From Dillenia suffruticosa (lineage: Eukaryota > Streptophyta > Magnoliopsida > Dilleniales > Dilleniaceae), in assembly GCA_033439265.1 (NCBI GenBank), contig JAVTVX010000020.1, positions 14,774,001 through 14,838,000 of the forward strand: a stretch of 64,000 nucleotides of DNA, given 5' to 3'. Both the position numbers and the translations under genes were made by a program. Below are positions 27,601 through 36,864 of this stretch, in pieces (position 1 is the stretch's first letter; every line of letters starts with the position of its first letter). The notes beneath the pieces are model-generated. The model worked only from the letters and a program-made list of their open reading frames with translations, had not been told where the DNA came from and made no database searches.

Positions 27601-30600
27601 ATTTCAACAGTTTTTCTGAACAACTAGCCGTTACTTAAATTAAGTCAATTTCTTCCTTCAGGTTGACTAAGTTTTGAATTTTGTAATGTCCCGACTAGTA
27701 CACATTGACTTCCTACACATGTTAGGTTGACTTGTGTTTCATTTTGCTAAGTATATTTATTTTGTTGCTCATGCAAGTTGGCTTGTGCATGCTTCAGGTC
27801 AACTTGGACTTCAATCTGCTTAAGTGTTTTTCATTTTGTTGTTTGTGCAGGTCGACTTGGGTTTCATGATTGTTTGTGCAGGTTGACTTGGGTTTCATGA
27901 TACTTAAGCATTTTTTATATAGCAGTGCATGTAGATAGACTTGTAATAGTTTTAGGTCAACTTGTACTTGATATAACTTAAGATTTTCCCTGTTATGCAT
28001 GTATGTAGGTCGACTAGCTAATTTGTTTAGTCGATTTGTTCTCTATTTGACTTGAGCAATTTTTATTTTGTGGTTCATGCAAGTTGACTTGTTATTTCTA
28101 GTAGTCAACTAGTGAGAGTGTTCTGTGATGTCTATGTTTTATGCTGGTCGACTTGTACAATGGTGATGTCGATTTGTGTTCAATAGCCTTTGAGCTTTTC
28201 ACTGCGCACTGTGATGCGCATATATAGATCGACTATTTAAAGTGCCTTGGTTGACTTGAGTTCGAGTTTTCTTAAAAATTTTTAGTCTAGTTCATACGGG
28301 TCGACCCCACTCATGATGAGTTGACTTGAGCTAAAGCTTCCTTTAAAGCTTTAAATCCTAGGTGAGTTAACTTATTTCTCACAAAATTTTCTAAGTATTG
28401 ATGTGGCAGGTCAACTTTCATATTTATCAGATCGACTTGAAGTTTGTATAGGTTTACTTATTCTGATTTTTAATTGTTATACTCGACCGTTGGACCTTCA
28501 AATTTGTTGTGACTTCTCTATTATTTCAATTGGATAGGTCGACTTCCGCTTTAGGCAGGTTGACTTGTTCTCTAATTCATACTTAGATTTATTCACAGTT
28601 TGTTCTATTAGTCGACTTAGATTCCTAAGTGAGTTGACTTGTTCAACTTTCTGTTTTACTTAGAAGGCTGATTTACACTTGACAAGTCGACTTATTTCAT
28701 AGGGGAGCCGACTTGTTCTGTTCTGCAACAAGTTAACTAATCTTAAACATTCCTAGACTTGTTTTAAATTCTTCCAAATTAATCTTCGATCAATCTATCC
28801 TTATTTTGCTCATCATCAAAATATATTTTTCCAACAACCTTACTAGTTTTAATGAAATGACAAGCTTATTCTCGAGGGAGTATGCTCAAATTGCCCATGC
28901 TGTCTGGCTGTAGTCATTTCATTTTGATTGGGGTCTGTTTCTTGTTTAGAGATGATCTTGCATTGAGGTTCTTGAAGAAGTATACCAGCAGATATGCTTA
29001 GATATGAGTTCCATTTTTGGAACATTGATACATGAGAGAGTGAGCTTCACTCTCATTTGAGTTCCTCATCTTGCAAAAGTAAGAAACAAACCTTCATTTT
29101 CAAGGTGAAACATTCCATCTCTTGAAACAATTGAAAACTGGAGAAAAATCTTAATAAATTATTGTGATGGCCCATAACAATACTGGCTACAGATATTGTT
29201 TTATGGCATGCCCCTTGTGGCTATCAAAGGCCTTTCGTGTATATCTAATCCATATTTCTATGTAATGCTGTCAATGTTTCATATTGATCTCAGTTGCCTC
29301 TGCTGACACAAGTTTGGATTGACGTTTTGAGAGTTTAAAGACTCAAAGATAATTCTGTTGATTAGATGAGGAACAGGTAATTACAGTGTAATGTATTGCT
29401 CAGACTGCTCTTTTGGCTTTAAAATAGAGGTGGTACAGAGTGACTAGAATGACCAGGATAAAAATCAGAAATCTGTGGAATGGTGAGTGGAATGTACTTG
29501 AAGTTGGATATGAAAAGAATTTCATTCTAAGAAGGAGAAGCATTTTTGTTGCTTATAAAATCCACAACAGGGTATATGTTAATTTGAAGGCTTGAACACC
29601 TGGAGAAGCAGGATCACATTCCAATCCCATATCTAGGGAGGAGAGGGTGGAACTGGGTTTTCAGAGCAGGAGGTGTCAAAAGCTTTCCAGAGCATGAACC
29701 AGAAAGGAGTTATGCCTCAGTTTACTCAATCACTCCCGTTCTTAGTTATTGAGTGCCTCCCATTAGTCAGTCAGGAGTATACAAGTTGCATAGTAGTGTT
29801 GCTAAATGGATTGAAATATTCAAGGGAATATGATGACAATTAGGTGTAAGATGGGTAACTTGAATGAGAGAGTGAGCTTTCTCTTACTTTTGCTTAGACT
29901 TGAGCATTGCTGGGTTTGGGCCAGGCCTATAGGAGATATCAATGAATAAAAGTTAGGCTGGGTCCATTGGTCAGACTGGGTTTCCAGGCAAATCTTCTTT
30001 CGAGCCTGGGATTAATTTCAGATCGGGGCTTTTTTTTTTCTGGAAAAGACCTAAAAGTTCAAACCAAGCCCGGGCCGGTGCATGGGTAGGTGGACAGCCA
30101 CCCAGTCCATGCGTCGGTCTTTTGTTCATTCTCACAATGATATTTGCATTTTTAATTTGGGTAGTTTTGTTAGATTCTTTTCAATTTAAAAACTTACTAT
30201 CTTATGCCAGTACTAAATCTATTTAAAATATAATATGAATTTTAAAACGATGTATTTGTTTGCATAATTTTCCACAGAGCATTTTATGTTGTCTAGTGCC
30301 TGATTTAGTCTAAAATGAATTTTTGAACCAAACATAACATTTGAAATGTATTTTCTGTTAAAGAGTAATTTTTTGACAAAAGTAATTTTCATAATGCATT
30401 TTGACAATTCATAATGTTTTTCTTTGTCTTATCTAAGTTAGGACTTTAGTGCATATATGAGGTAAGAGCCACATCCTCTGCACCCGTTTTGTGTGCTTCC
30501 TTCTACATCAGTAATTAATTTAAATTGGAGAGGCATTAAACATTATAAATATTGATTGTCCAACTAGATACGCAAGTAGATTGGGGAATAAACTGTGATG

Positions 30601-32611
30601 CTTATGAATGGACCCTCTTCATTATATCAAAGCTTCATTTTGTAAGCCATTGATGAGGTATTATGATTGTAAGCCTTCTTGGTTTATCCGAATCTCAGCT
30701 ATGTTCTAAAAGCTGTGATGCTTATGGATGGATCCTCTTCAGTATGTCAAAGCTTCATTCTTTAGCCATTGATTATGTATTATGACTGTAAGCTTTCTTT
30801 GGCTTATCCGGATCCCAGCTATGTTCTTGACTGCGAGGTCTGAATCAGTTTCCTCTATGCCAGTCATCCATACCGAATTGTTTGGATACAGCTTAGAGAA
30901 AACACACTTCTTGTCTGGACAATTTCACTGGGGATTGTAGTTACACAGATTTTGGGTTGCTTTGTACTGCTGATATAAATTTACTGATTGCTTCCATTGA
31001 TTATTTTTTCTTTACGGTACAAATTTTGTGTTTCTTGCTCTGAATGTAGAATCTTAAATTTTCAATATCTGTATTGATGTCATTGCAGGTGAGAGTAAAT
31101 GCTTTGCTTTGCTTGGGTGACTTGGTGCCATCTCTTGATCGACAAGCTATGCTAGACATCTTACAAACAATCCAACAGTGTACTGCAGTGGACAGATCTC
31201 CTCCAACCCTTATGTGTACTCTCGGAGTTGCAAACTCGATTCTTAAGCAGGTAAATATTTCCTCTTTAGTTTTCATATTGGCTAATAAATCTTTCATGAT
31301 TGCTAGTGCCTAGGAAGATGCAGCAATGAAAGACACCTTTTTTTTTTTTTTTTTTTTTTTTACAGAATGGAGTAGAATTTGTTGCAGAGCATGTCCTCCC
31401 TCTTCTTATGCCACTTCTTATTGCACAACAATTAAATGTTCAGCAATTTGCAAAATATATGCTTTTTGTGAAGGATATACTTAGGTATGATTACTATGTC
31501 TTAGCAATACTCTTCCCTCATCTCCTTCCTTCTATTGAGTGTAGACTCCGTGGATGCTTGCACATCATGTCTGATGAACTTTATATAGGATTTTATTTAT
31601 GTCCTCTCTCTCAATGCTTTTCCTGTTCGGTGTGATTGCAGGAAGATAGAAGAGAAAAAGGGTGTTACAGTGACCGAAGCTGGAGTACCGGAGGTGAAAT
31701 CTTCTACTCTAGTCAATGGCTTGCAGTCTGAATCTTTGAAGAAACCAAGTGGGTCTCTCTCTTCTACCCCAAAGAGCAGCCCTTCATGGGATGAGGATTG
31801 GGGTCCCACAAAGAAGGCTTCTGATTCTATTCTTCAGCATTTGGCCAAGGACAACTCATTTAATGAGGCTTTCCCAAGTAATCAATTAATCCAAGTTTCC
31901 TCCGTGCCATTAAATTCTTCCTCTCTGTCTGTTGTCTCTTCTCAGCAGGCACCATCATCTGGTCTCCCAGTTGAGAAAGAGTGGCCTCCTCGATTATCTT
32001 CTGGTGCTACACCTCAAATGGGTGATAATCAGAATCAGAAGCCAAAGTCAGATGCATCTTTAACTTCTAGTTTTCATGACTTAGACCCTTTTGCTGATTG
32101 GCCTCCAAGGCCTAGTGCCTCATTTGGCAATGCTGAACCCCATGACAATGGCACAGTAGGATCTTCTGCTAACAAAAGTGGGTCCTATTCAAATGCAAAT
32201 TCCCTCAAAGGAATTAATTTTCAAAACAACAGCAACAATACATGGGGGGCCTTCAACACTCCAGCCGTACCATTGGGACAGAATCAAGGATGCTCTGCAT
32301 CTAGTCCTAGTAGCCTGAACAGTTCTCTTAATTTCCAGCCTCAAAATTCACTTGGATATTTGAAACAGCACCAGGGTGTTTCAAATTTTGGTTCTAATTC
32401 TGATAAAAAGCTCATGGATCTTGGATCTATGTTCTCAAGTAGCCAGAATGACAAAACTGCACCTAGACTTGCTCCACCTCCATCAACTGCTGTTGTTAAA
32501 GGAAGAGGAAGAGGCAGGAGAAATGAAGCGCAACCTGCACGATCTTCAATGTCACAGGCAAGCCAGGCTAAGTCAACATCTGAACATCCACCCCTTTTGG
32601 ATTTGCTGTGA
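4886..32611 (+). CDS. SCYL2: SCY1-like protein 2 (pseudokinase, clathrin-coat associated)
   Basis: Exons by my reading: 4886-5377, 7753-7857, 9283-9393, 10680-10862, 12767-12893, 13540-13601, 13740-13826, 23519-23605, 24044-24157, 25224-25352, 26587-26649, 31089-31250, 31366-31484 and 31642-32611. They give 936 residues. All introns are GT-AG and phases close at every join. Residues about 38-340 form a kinase-like domain: a glycine-loop remnant (46-51), HRA at 193-195 instead of HRD, GFG at 213-215 instead of DFG, and APE at 255-257. Both catalytic aspartates are absent, so it is a pseudokinase. Residues about 390-614 are helical, as expected for the family's HEAT repeats. The tail ends in LLDLL, a clathrin box. 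The family acts at trans-Golgi and endosomal clathrin coats, and plant SCYL2 genes have been linked to growth. That function is inferred by homology. Introns 7 (9.7 kb) and 11 (4.4 kb) are swollen by transposons, but the coding exons look intact. Confidence 0.95.
5378..7752 (+). other. SCYL2 intron 1
   Basis: AT-rich intron of 2375 bases with donor GTGGGT and acceptor TTTTCAG. I see no transposon, RNA gene or conserved coding segment. Short open frames here are non-coding. Confidence 0.8.
8016..8780 (+). repeat. Tandem duplication in SCYL2 intron 2
   Basis: Two direct copies with a period of about 386 bases (8016-8401 and 8402-8780). Both start at CATTCATGTGGATCATC and share blocks such as GAAACAAGTGTCTTACTGG and TTCTTTTTCCACAAAGTTGC. 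The copies differ by scattered substitutions and small indels, so the duplication is not recent. It makes up much of the 1425-base intron 2. Confidence 0.9.
9394..10679 (+). other. SCYL2 intron 3
   Basis: An intron of 1286 bases. Apart from the 41-base duplication it contains CT microsatellites at about 9645-9671 and 9757-9777. Nothing else was recognised. Confidence 0.8.
9412..9492 (+). repeat. 41-base tandem duplication, start of SCYL2 intron 3
   Basis: ATAATTTGGAAGATTAAG recurs with a 41-base period (9412 and 9453), only 19 bases after the exon 3 donor site. The copies are nearly identical. Confidence 0.85.
10863..12766 (+). other. SCYL2 intron 4
   Basis: An intron of 1904 bases with no recognised transposon or gene. 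Open frames of 66 and 90 codons around 11700-11970 on opposite strands have no family resemblance that I can see. Confidence 0.75.
14904..15090 (+). mobile_element. SINE in SCYL2 intron 7
   Basis: A body of about 170 bases ending in a run of 15 A's, flanked by a perfect 12-base target duplication AATCCTTATGTA (14892-14903 and 15091-15102). AGTTCGGATTT resembles a degenerate Pol III B box, as in tRNA-derived SINEs. There is no coding capacity. Retroposition is certain from the poly(A) tail and duplication. The SINE family is not identified. Confidence 0.85.
16180..17965 (-). pseudogene. hAT transposase (BED zinc finger), broken
   Basis: Read on the minus strand. A BED zinc-finger remnant ([10 protein letters not shown], then a THLGDT-like segment) lies at about 17965-17850. 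An open stretch at 17226-16804 contains the hAT hallmark [10 protein letters not shown]. The C-terminal hATC dimerisation domain ([15 protein letters not shown]) lies at about 16362-16230. Stops and frame changes separate these blocks, so no functional transposase is encoded. The order BED, core, hATC matches RICESLEEPER/Ac-like transposases. Confidence 0.85.
18640..18860 (+). repeat. Degenerate GATAATGGAAAT-type simple repeat
   Basis: Irregular iterations of ATAATGGAAATAAGG-like words inside the hAT element, on the 5' side of its transposase. The Ile/Ser-rich open frames across it are products of the repeat, not genes. Confidence 0.75.
20490..23345 (+). mobile_element. RTE-type non-LTR retrotransposon (LINE), decayed
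   Basis: A LINE in SCYL2 intron 7, in the same orientation as the gene. Endonuclease motifs [12 protein letters not shown] (about 20729) and KTKWVG (about 20820) are followed by reverse transcriptase segments [18 protein letters not shown] (about 22208) and FAYDIVLID, a mutated FADD box, at about 22480. The 3' end around 23310-23345 (GTTGGGATTAAGATTCAG) resembles plant RTE 3' termini. There are many stops and frame changes. A 16-base repeat, TATTTTAGATATATAT, occurs at 20411 and 23209, but the AT-rich context leaves its status as a target duplication open. Confidence 0.85.
25353..26586 (+). other. SCYL2 intron 10
   Basis: An intron of 1234 bases with no recognised feature. Confidence 0.75.
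26899..28836 (-). mobile_element. Solo LTR of a copia-like retrotransposon
   Basis: A 1938-base LTR in SCYL2 intron 11, oriented against the gene. On the minus strand it starts TGTTGGAAAAATATATTTTG and ends CTTGCTCA. It is flanked by a perfect 5-base duplication ACCTT (26894-26898 and 28837-28841). A TATA box (CTATAAATAG on the minus strand, plus 27102-27111) lies about 200 bases before the LTR end, where a promoter and R/U5 would be expected. No internal coding sequence adjoins, so the LTR is solo, presumably left by recombination between two LTRs. Confidence 0.85.
27640..28740 (-). repeat. Array of about 30 GTCGACTTG-like motifs in the LTR
   Basis: On the plus strand the word GGTCGACTTG, or close variants such as GGTTGACTTG and GTCAACTTG, occurs about 30 times in 1.1 kb. 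All copies have the same orientation and irregular spacing of roughly 15-60 bases. In places longer units repeat, for example GACTTGGGTTTCATGAT at about 27853 and 27884. This is the U3 part of the solo LTR, upstream of its TATA box. Confidence 0.85.
29895..30118. mobile_element. Small hAT-like non-autonomous element (MITE)
   Basis: A 224-base insert in SCYL2 intron 11 rich in GGGC words, resembling the subterminal DNA of the hAT element in intron 7. It is flanked by CTTTTGCT (29887-29894) and CTTTTGTT (30119-30126), 7 of 8 identical. The inverted ends are weakly similar and share GCAT and CTGGG blocks. There is no coding capacity. Confidence 0.5.
30593..30831 (+). repeat. 120-base tandem duplication in SCYL2 intron 11
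   Basis: CTGTGATGCTTATG starts two copies at 30593 and 30713. Both continue through TCAAAGCTTCATT and CAGCTATGTTCT with scattered differences. Confidence 0.9.
31642..32611 (+). CDS. SCYL2: SCYL2 last exon: disordered trafficking tail
   Basis: This is the largest exon, residues about 614-936, rich in Ser, Asn and Pro and probably unstructured. Visible motifs include WDEDWG (about 660), two WPPR motifs in EKEWPPR and ADWPPR, DPFADW (about 761), a GRGRGR run near the end, and the terminal LLDLL. DPF-type motifs bind the AP-2 alpha ear and LLDLL-type motifs bind the clathrin terminal domain in known endocytic proteins. Their presence here supports the SCYL2 assignment over SCYL1 or SCYL3. The stop codon is TGA at 32609-32611. 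Confidence 0.9.
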
Positions 32612-32967
32612 GCTGGGGGTTTGTATCTTTGAAACTTGTTAAAATCAAAATGGGACATATAGGAACCCTCTTGTAGATCAAGGTCTTCAGATGCTGCCAG
32701 CCAACAAGTGCTATAAATTTTCCATGCATTGGAGATGGACGCTACAAAGTGTGAAGCATGGGCAACGGCATTAACTTTCTTGGAACTGTGTGGTTTGTAT
32801 TATGATAGAAAACAAAATAATTATTGTGTTTTGCCATGTAAAATCTTGTCATTAGTGTCAATATTCTTCTTTTCTTTGATTTTTTTTCAGTCAATTTTGT
32901 CAGTATTATTTGTTCAAAATATTTTAGCAAGATGGTGTATTCTTTGTTACATTCAAACATAAAAGAG

Positions 32968-32973
32968 AATAAA
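32968..32973 (+). terminator. SCYL2 poly(A) signal candidate
   Basis: AATAAA, 357 bases after the stop codon, in a T-rich and A-rich stretch that fits a plant 3' UTR end. Plant poly(A) sites are diffuse, so the cleavage site is approximate. Confidence 0.5.
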
Positions 32974-34851
32974 GGAAATTTGAATTGCTATTCAGCTGTT
33001 GATCTGCCTTTGGTTTGTAAAGAGAGGAAGAGATATTGGCTTTGGATAACATGAAGATCATTCCCAGCAAGGTCGGAAGACATCTTCAAGCCCAACTGGA
33101 GGTTCCAGATGAAGATAAAATAAGGGTGTAACCCCCCAAGCAGTGGACACAACCCTAGATGCTGAGGCGAAAGCCCTGTTGGAATTCTGTGGTGAGTTCT
33201 TAGTTGTCTCCTTATGAGTCCCTCGGGGGACATGGATACATTCCCTAGTCTGATTTTGTAAATCAATGATAATGTGTAATGTTACAGACATTATCCCCAT
33301 ATTGCAAGGTAAGACACATTTTGTGCTCTATGGAATTGCTATGAAGTGGCTAAAAGTATCTTCTTTTCAATAGTGAACCACTTAAGGACTAGCTTATCTA
33401 TTTTGTGGTTATCCATTGCACAACTGGAACTCTAATAGGCAATATGCAACTCACTTTGTTATCTTTTCTCAATGCTGGTGGAGCAGGTCAGAATAGTAAA
33501 TAGAAGGAACCGTGAAAATCATTCTATCCCTAATCTCTGGCATCTTGCAAGTGTCTTATGCTCCTTGGATATGGTATTCGCTACTTCTCTCAACTTCTTC
33601 AATTAAGTTCAAACTTTCAAAGCTGCCTTGAGCACCAAGTGTGGTGGTTAGAGATGTGCTGCCCATATTGTGGCAGCTTCCTATCCAGACAAGGCCTAGC
33701 GTTCAAGGACAAGATGCCACTAGGGCTCCAAACTGATGAACATTCACTAGGGGCTCTCTTTAAGGAGATGCTTTATCTTAATCCTCAACAAGGCATCCTG
33801 GTAAAGAGAATGCTGCTTCTATTTCCTGTCTTTATATTTTGTGGGTTTTCCTGATATTTTCAATTTTGACTAGCAGGAAGAGGGAGAGAGAACAGCAACA
33901 CAAGAAGGGACCTTTTTACATGAATTATTGTTAAAATACTTGCATTGGCAAATTTATTTATTTATTGATTTATTTATTTGCCCTGTTGGTTGGACCTATT
34001 TAATCCACTAAGCATGTTTAACCGATTTGTTCATTTTAGTTTAAAACCAGTTGACAAGCTCAGTGTCTGTTGAATGGTCTGGGAGGAACATCTTGCGTCA
34101 CTTTCTCCTGTCCATTGGGTAATAATTACCGCTTCTTTCATGTGGAATCCACCAACTTTCACTTGTGCCTCCCTTATAGTCACGGCTTTCCTCAGTCACT
34201 CTAGTCTACTTTAACTTTTCTATCTCATTTGTGAGTTCTATACAGCAACTCTCCTCCTTGTAACTTTTCAGGAAAAAAAAAAGGCCTACATTTATAATAG
34301 GAAATTGCATTGTATAAGATTTTTTTGCCAACCAAAAAATGAGAGAGAGGGGAACAAAATTATGAGTTTCATATATATTATATTACGGAGTGATTTTTTT
34401 TTTTTTTGGATTACTTGATTGACTATTATTCGATAACTAATTTATTGATCTCAACTAATTCGGTTCGAGTTAACTATTAGACACATTAAGATACTTCACC
34501 TCATGTTCCCAATGAGACAGCCTAATGACACAACCCTATTTTTCTAATTTGATAATTTTATGCTCAAATTCTTGTAAAAAAAAAAAAAAAAATTACTTCA
34601 CCTCATTGACATGGTTGCGGAAACCGCATATGTTCCTCTTGTTCCGGCTCCTGCCGTTTTTCTCCCCAGTTGTGTTGTGAAAATATGTTTGGAGTAGATC
34701 ATCAATTTTGACCGGTTTATATACGAAACTTTAGCGTAGAGCGGTTTGTTCTGTTTATGTCATTTTATGTTGGGAATTTTTTGTTGGTTACAAAAGGAAT
34801 GGGGGAATGGGGAGAATTAGCTTCTAAAATAAACCCTGCCCCGAATATTAC
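32974..34851. other. Intergenic, no gene recognised
   Basis: There is no supported gene. It contains a TTTA microsatellite at about 33953-33980, T- and A-runs, and one short poly(A) insert described separately. The open frames at 33558-33854 and 32988-33300 show no recognisable family. Confidence 0.7.
34505..34593 (+). mobile_element. Very short poly(A)-tailed retro-insert
   Basis: About 70 bases plus a run of about 17 A's, flanked by a perfect 13-base direct repeat TACTTCACCTCAT (34492-34504 and 34594-34606). This is the footprint of target-primed reverse transcription. The source RNA is not identified. It could be a heavily 5'-truncated LINE or SINE, or a copied cellular RNA. Confidence 0.7.
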
Positions 34852-35226
34852 GTTACAAGGAGCGGTACACCTCACAAGGAGGATAACAGAATTCATAGAG
34901 TTTAGGATGGACTGATGACCCTAATTTTGCAAGAATATCTGCGAAGCTGTTACCTTCGGTGTGAACAAAAAAGCATCTGATGCGGGATTAGGTATGCATT
35001 CCCAAATAATATGATGCCTGGAGTGTGAGGGAGCTACATTGGAGAGAGTCGACACAAGCTTGGTTAAATCAATCTCAAGGTTGACCGGGGAGACCTTTGT
35101 ATGGCTCAAAAGTAGAAATCCCTCTCTGACACCACATAGTTCTACAATAAACAGATCTAAAATGTCAGATTCACTGTAAATCCACAAACCACGAACCATG
35201 CTCATCTTGGAGGAGGCCCCCGGCAC
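34852..35226 (-). pseudogene. RNase H-like (RVT_3) domain remnant
   Basis: On the minus strand, VELCGVREGFLLL followed by VNLEIDLTKLV matches the ELxALREGLxLA...ETD core of plant RNase H-like domains found in L1 LINEs and RVT_3 proteins. After a frame change near the T-run at about 34968, the second frame continues with HTEGNSFADILAKLG, the usual C-terminal RNase H block. There is no neighbouring reverse transcriptase, so this is an isolated fragment, broken by at least one frameshift. Confidence 0.75.
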
Positions 35227-35271
35227 TTGCTACATGTGAAGTAATATCTGAGATTAATGTTTAGCTTATAG

Positions 35272-36337
35272 TCTTATTTATCAAAATAACGTTAATTTAA
35301 AAAAAAACTTTAAATATGGTTATTTTTTGTTTCTTAAAATGATGATTTCGTATTTTAAGAATACGAAATCAAATTTTTTTAATTTTTTTTTAATTTTCAA
35401 TGATTTAAAATTATTTATCCGAAAAAATAGATTTTGCGAAACTAACTTCGCACTCCTCGAGTGCAGAGTCCATTATGCATTAGATACAGCCCATATCCTT
35501 TCCTTTTTCAAGTAGGACTCTCCTTTCCTTCTCTCTCTCCTGCTTTTATTATATATTCTCTCCTATACCTATTAAACCCGTTATAAACCCTCCTTCCATA
35601 CATACCTCCTCCACCTCCTCTCTCTCTCTCTATCAGTTACAAGAGACTAAACAATGGAGAAACAGCAGCAAGAAACTATTCTGCCTTAAGAAACCCCTCA
35701 AAACCCTGCCCCATCTGCTCAAAACAATGATCACCCCAATCTGTCTCTCTGTGAAAACGTTGGAACGATCACCGCAATCTGTCTCTCTGTGAAAACGTTG
35801 GTTCTCAGCCAAGCCCACTTAATCTTCCTCAAGAAAACCATATCCTCTCAAATCCTAATTACTCTTTCTTTGGGGGTAAGGTTCTTCCTGGGTCGTCATC
35901 TAACCCAGTTCTGTCTCCTTTTTCTCCCATCACTTTTCCAAGATTTGAGATGGGTTTCGATCAAAATCCAAATCAATCGTTGATTCAGGGAGAATTGGAT
36001 CTCCAGGAACAGATAATTCGTGAAGAGGAAGTCAACGGGGGATTTCAATATCCTTATTATGTTGCGCTGGCAGAAGCAGAGCAGATACAAAGGAATTTGC
36101 TGAGAATGAAATTTGCAGAAGGGGAAGTGGCGGAGGGCTTTATCCCGCTTGTTTTGCGCTCCAGGAGCGAGCGCGAAACCATTTTTTTTTTAAACTTTTA
36201 ACTAAATAAAAATAATCCAAAATTAATAAAAAAATAAAAAAATTTTGATTTCGCACTCAACCATTTTAGAAAAGAAAAAAAAAACCACATTTAAATAATT
36301 TTTTTTTTTAAATTAACATTAATTTGGGAAATAATGC
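35272..36337. mobile_element. Long-TIR element carrying a gene-like segment (Mutator/Pack-MULE type)
   Basis: The arms at 35272-about 35470 and about 36150-36337 are inverted copies of each other. The outer 25 aligned bases match at 21 positions, and similarity continues through GTTAATTT, CGAAATCAAA and a GCACTCCTCGAGTGC / GCGCTCCTGGAGCGC-like block. The flanks share GCTTATAG (35264-35271 and 36338-36345); with one more base they match at 8 of 9, close to the 9-base duplication of Mutator elements. Arms of about 200 bases and a non-transposon interior fit a Pack-MULE. No transposase is present. Confidence 0.65.
35654..36150 (+). pseudogene. Captured gene 5' segment inside the long-TIR element
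   Basis: CT-rich leader-like DNA (35520-35640) precedes an ATG at 35654. The frame carries one early stop at codon 12 (about 35687). It is then shifted by a 38-base tandem duplication (35729-35804, GATCACC units). After that an open frame runs through a Pro/Ser/Asn-rich stretch to MGFDQNPNQSLIQGE and GGFQYPYYVALAEAEQIQ before merging into the right arm. Composition and codon use look genic, unlike the arms. The parent gene is not recognised. Confidence 0.5.
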
Positions 36338-36345
36338 GCTTATAG

Positions 36346-36864
36346 AAGCTCGGAGGAGGATGGCCCATCTTATCTAGTAGCGTTTAGATAATAACCGAAG
36401 GCAAAATGGAAGCTACACTTTCTGTGGAGAATTTGGTGCCCTCAGACACTTATATTGAGCTTTCTAAATGGGTTACGGTGTATACACAAAACAAATGGCC
36501 CAGAGAAAGGCCCTATGGAAAGCGTGAGATTTGTAGTTACGAACCAACCAATTGTTTATTGGCAGACTCCCCCATCACCGTCTGAGAGAGGGAGGATGTA
36601 CGAAGAATCCTACTCCACACTTGTCAAACTAAAGTACAGTTCCGAAATAAAAGAGTACATGTTTTTGATAACTATTGACAAAGCGGGCAACGAGGGTCGT
36701 CCAGTTGTTGGTCATCAAAGATCATAGGATATGAACCAAACTTGGAATTTAATTAGTTCACAACAATTCAACCTCCAAATCCACCTTCATGAGATAACTG
36801 ATGAAGGAGCGAAGTCCTCTAAACAATGAAATGTGGAATCAGCCTATCGTACTAAAAAGGTTCT
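36346..36864 (+). other. Unassigned spacer with a 90-codon open frame
   Basis: Contains an open frame at 36455-36727. I could not assign it to a family and have no supporting start or splice context. Otherwise nothing was seen. Confidence 0.4.

Noticed and set aside
27640..28740. Repeated GTCGACTTG words as a possible CRISPR-like array
   Set aside because: Repeats are only about 10 bases, degenerate and irregularly spaced, and they sit inside an LTR with target duplications in plant DNA.
33558..33854. 98-codon frame downstream of SCYL2
   Set aside because: No domain or codon pattern supporting a gene, and there are no neighbouring exons.
36455..36727. 90-codon frame between the inverted-repeat element and the old copia LTR
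   Set aside because: No recognisable domain, homologue or splice context. Kept only as an unassigned spacer.
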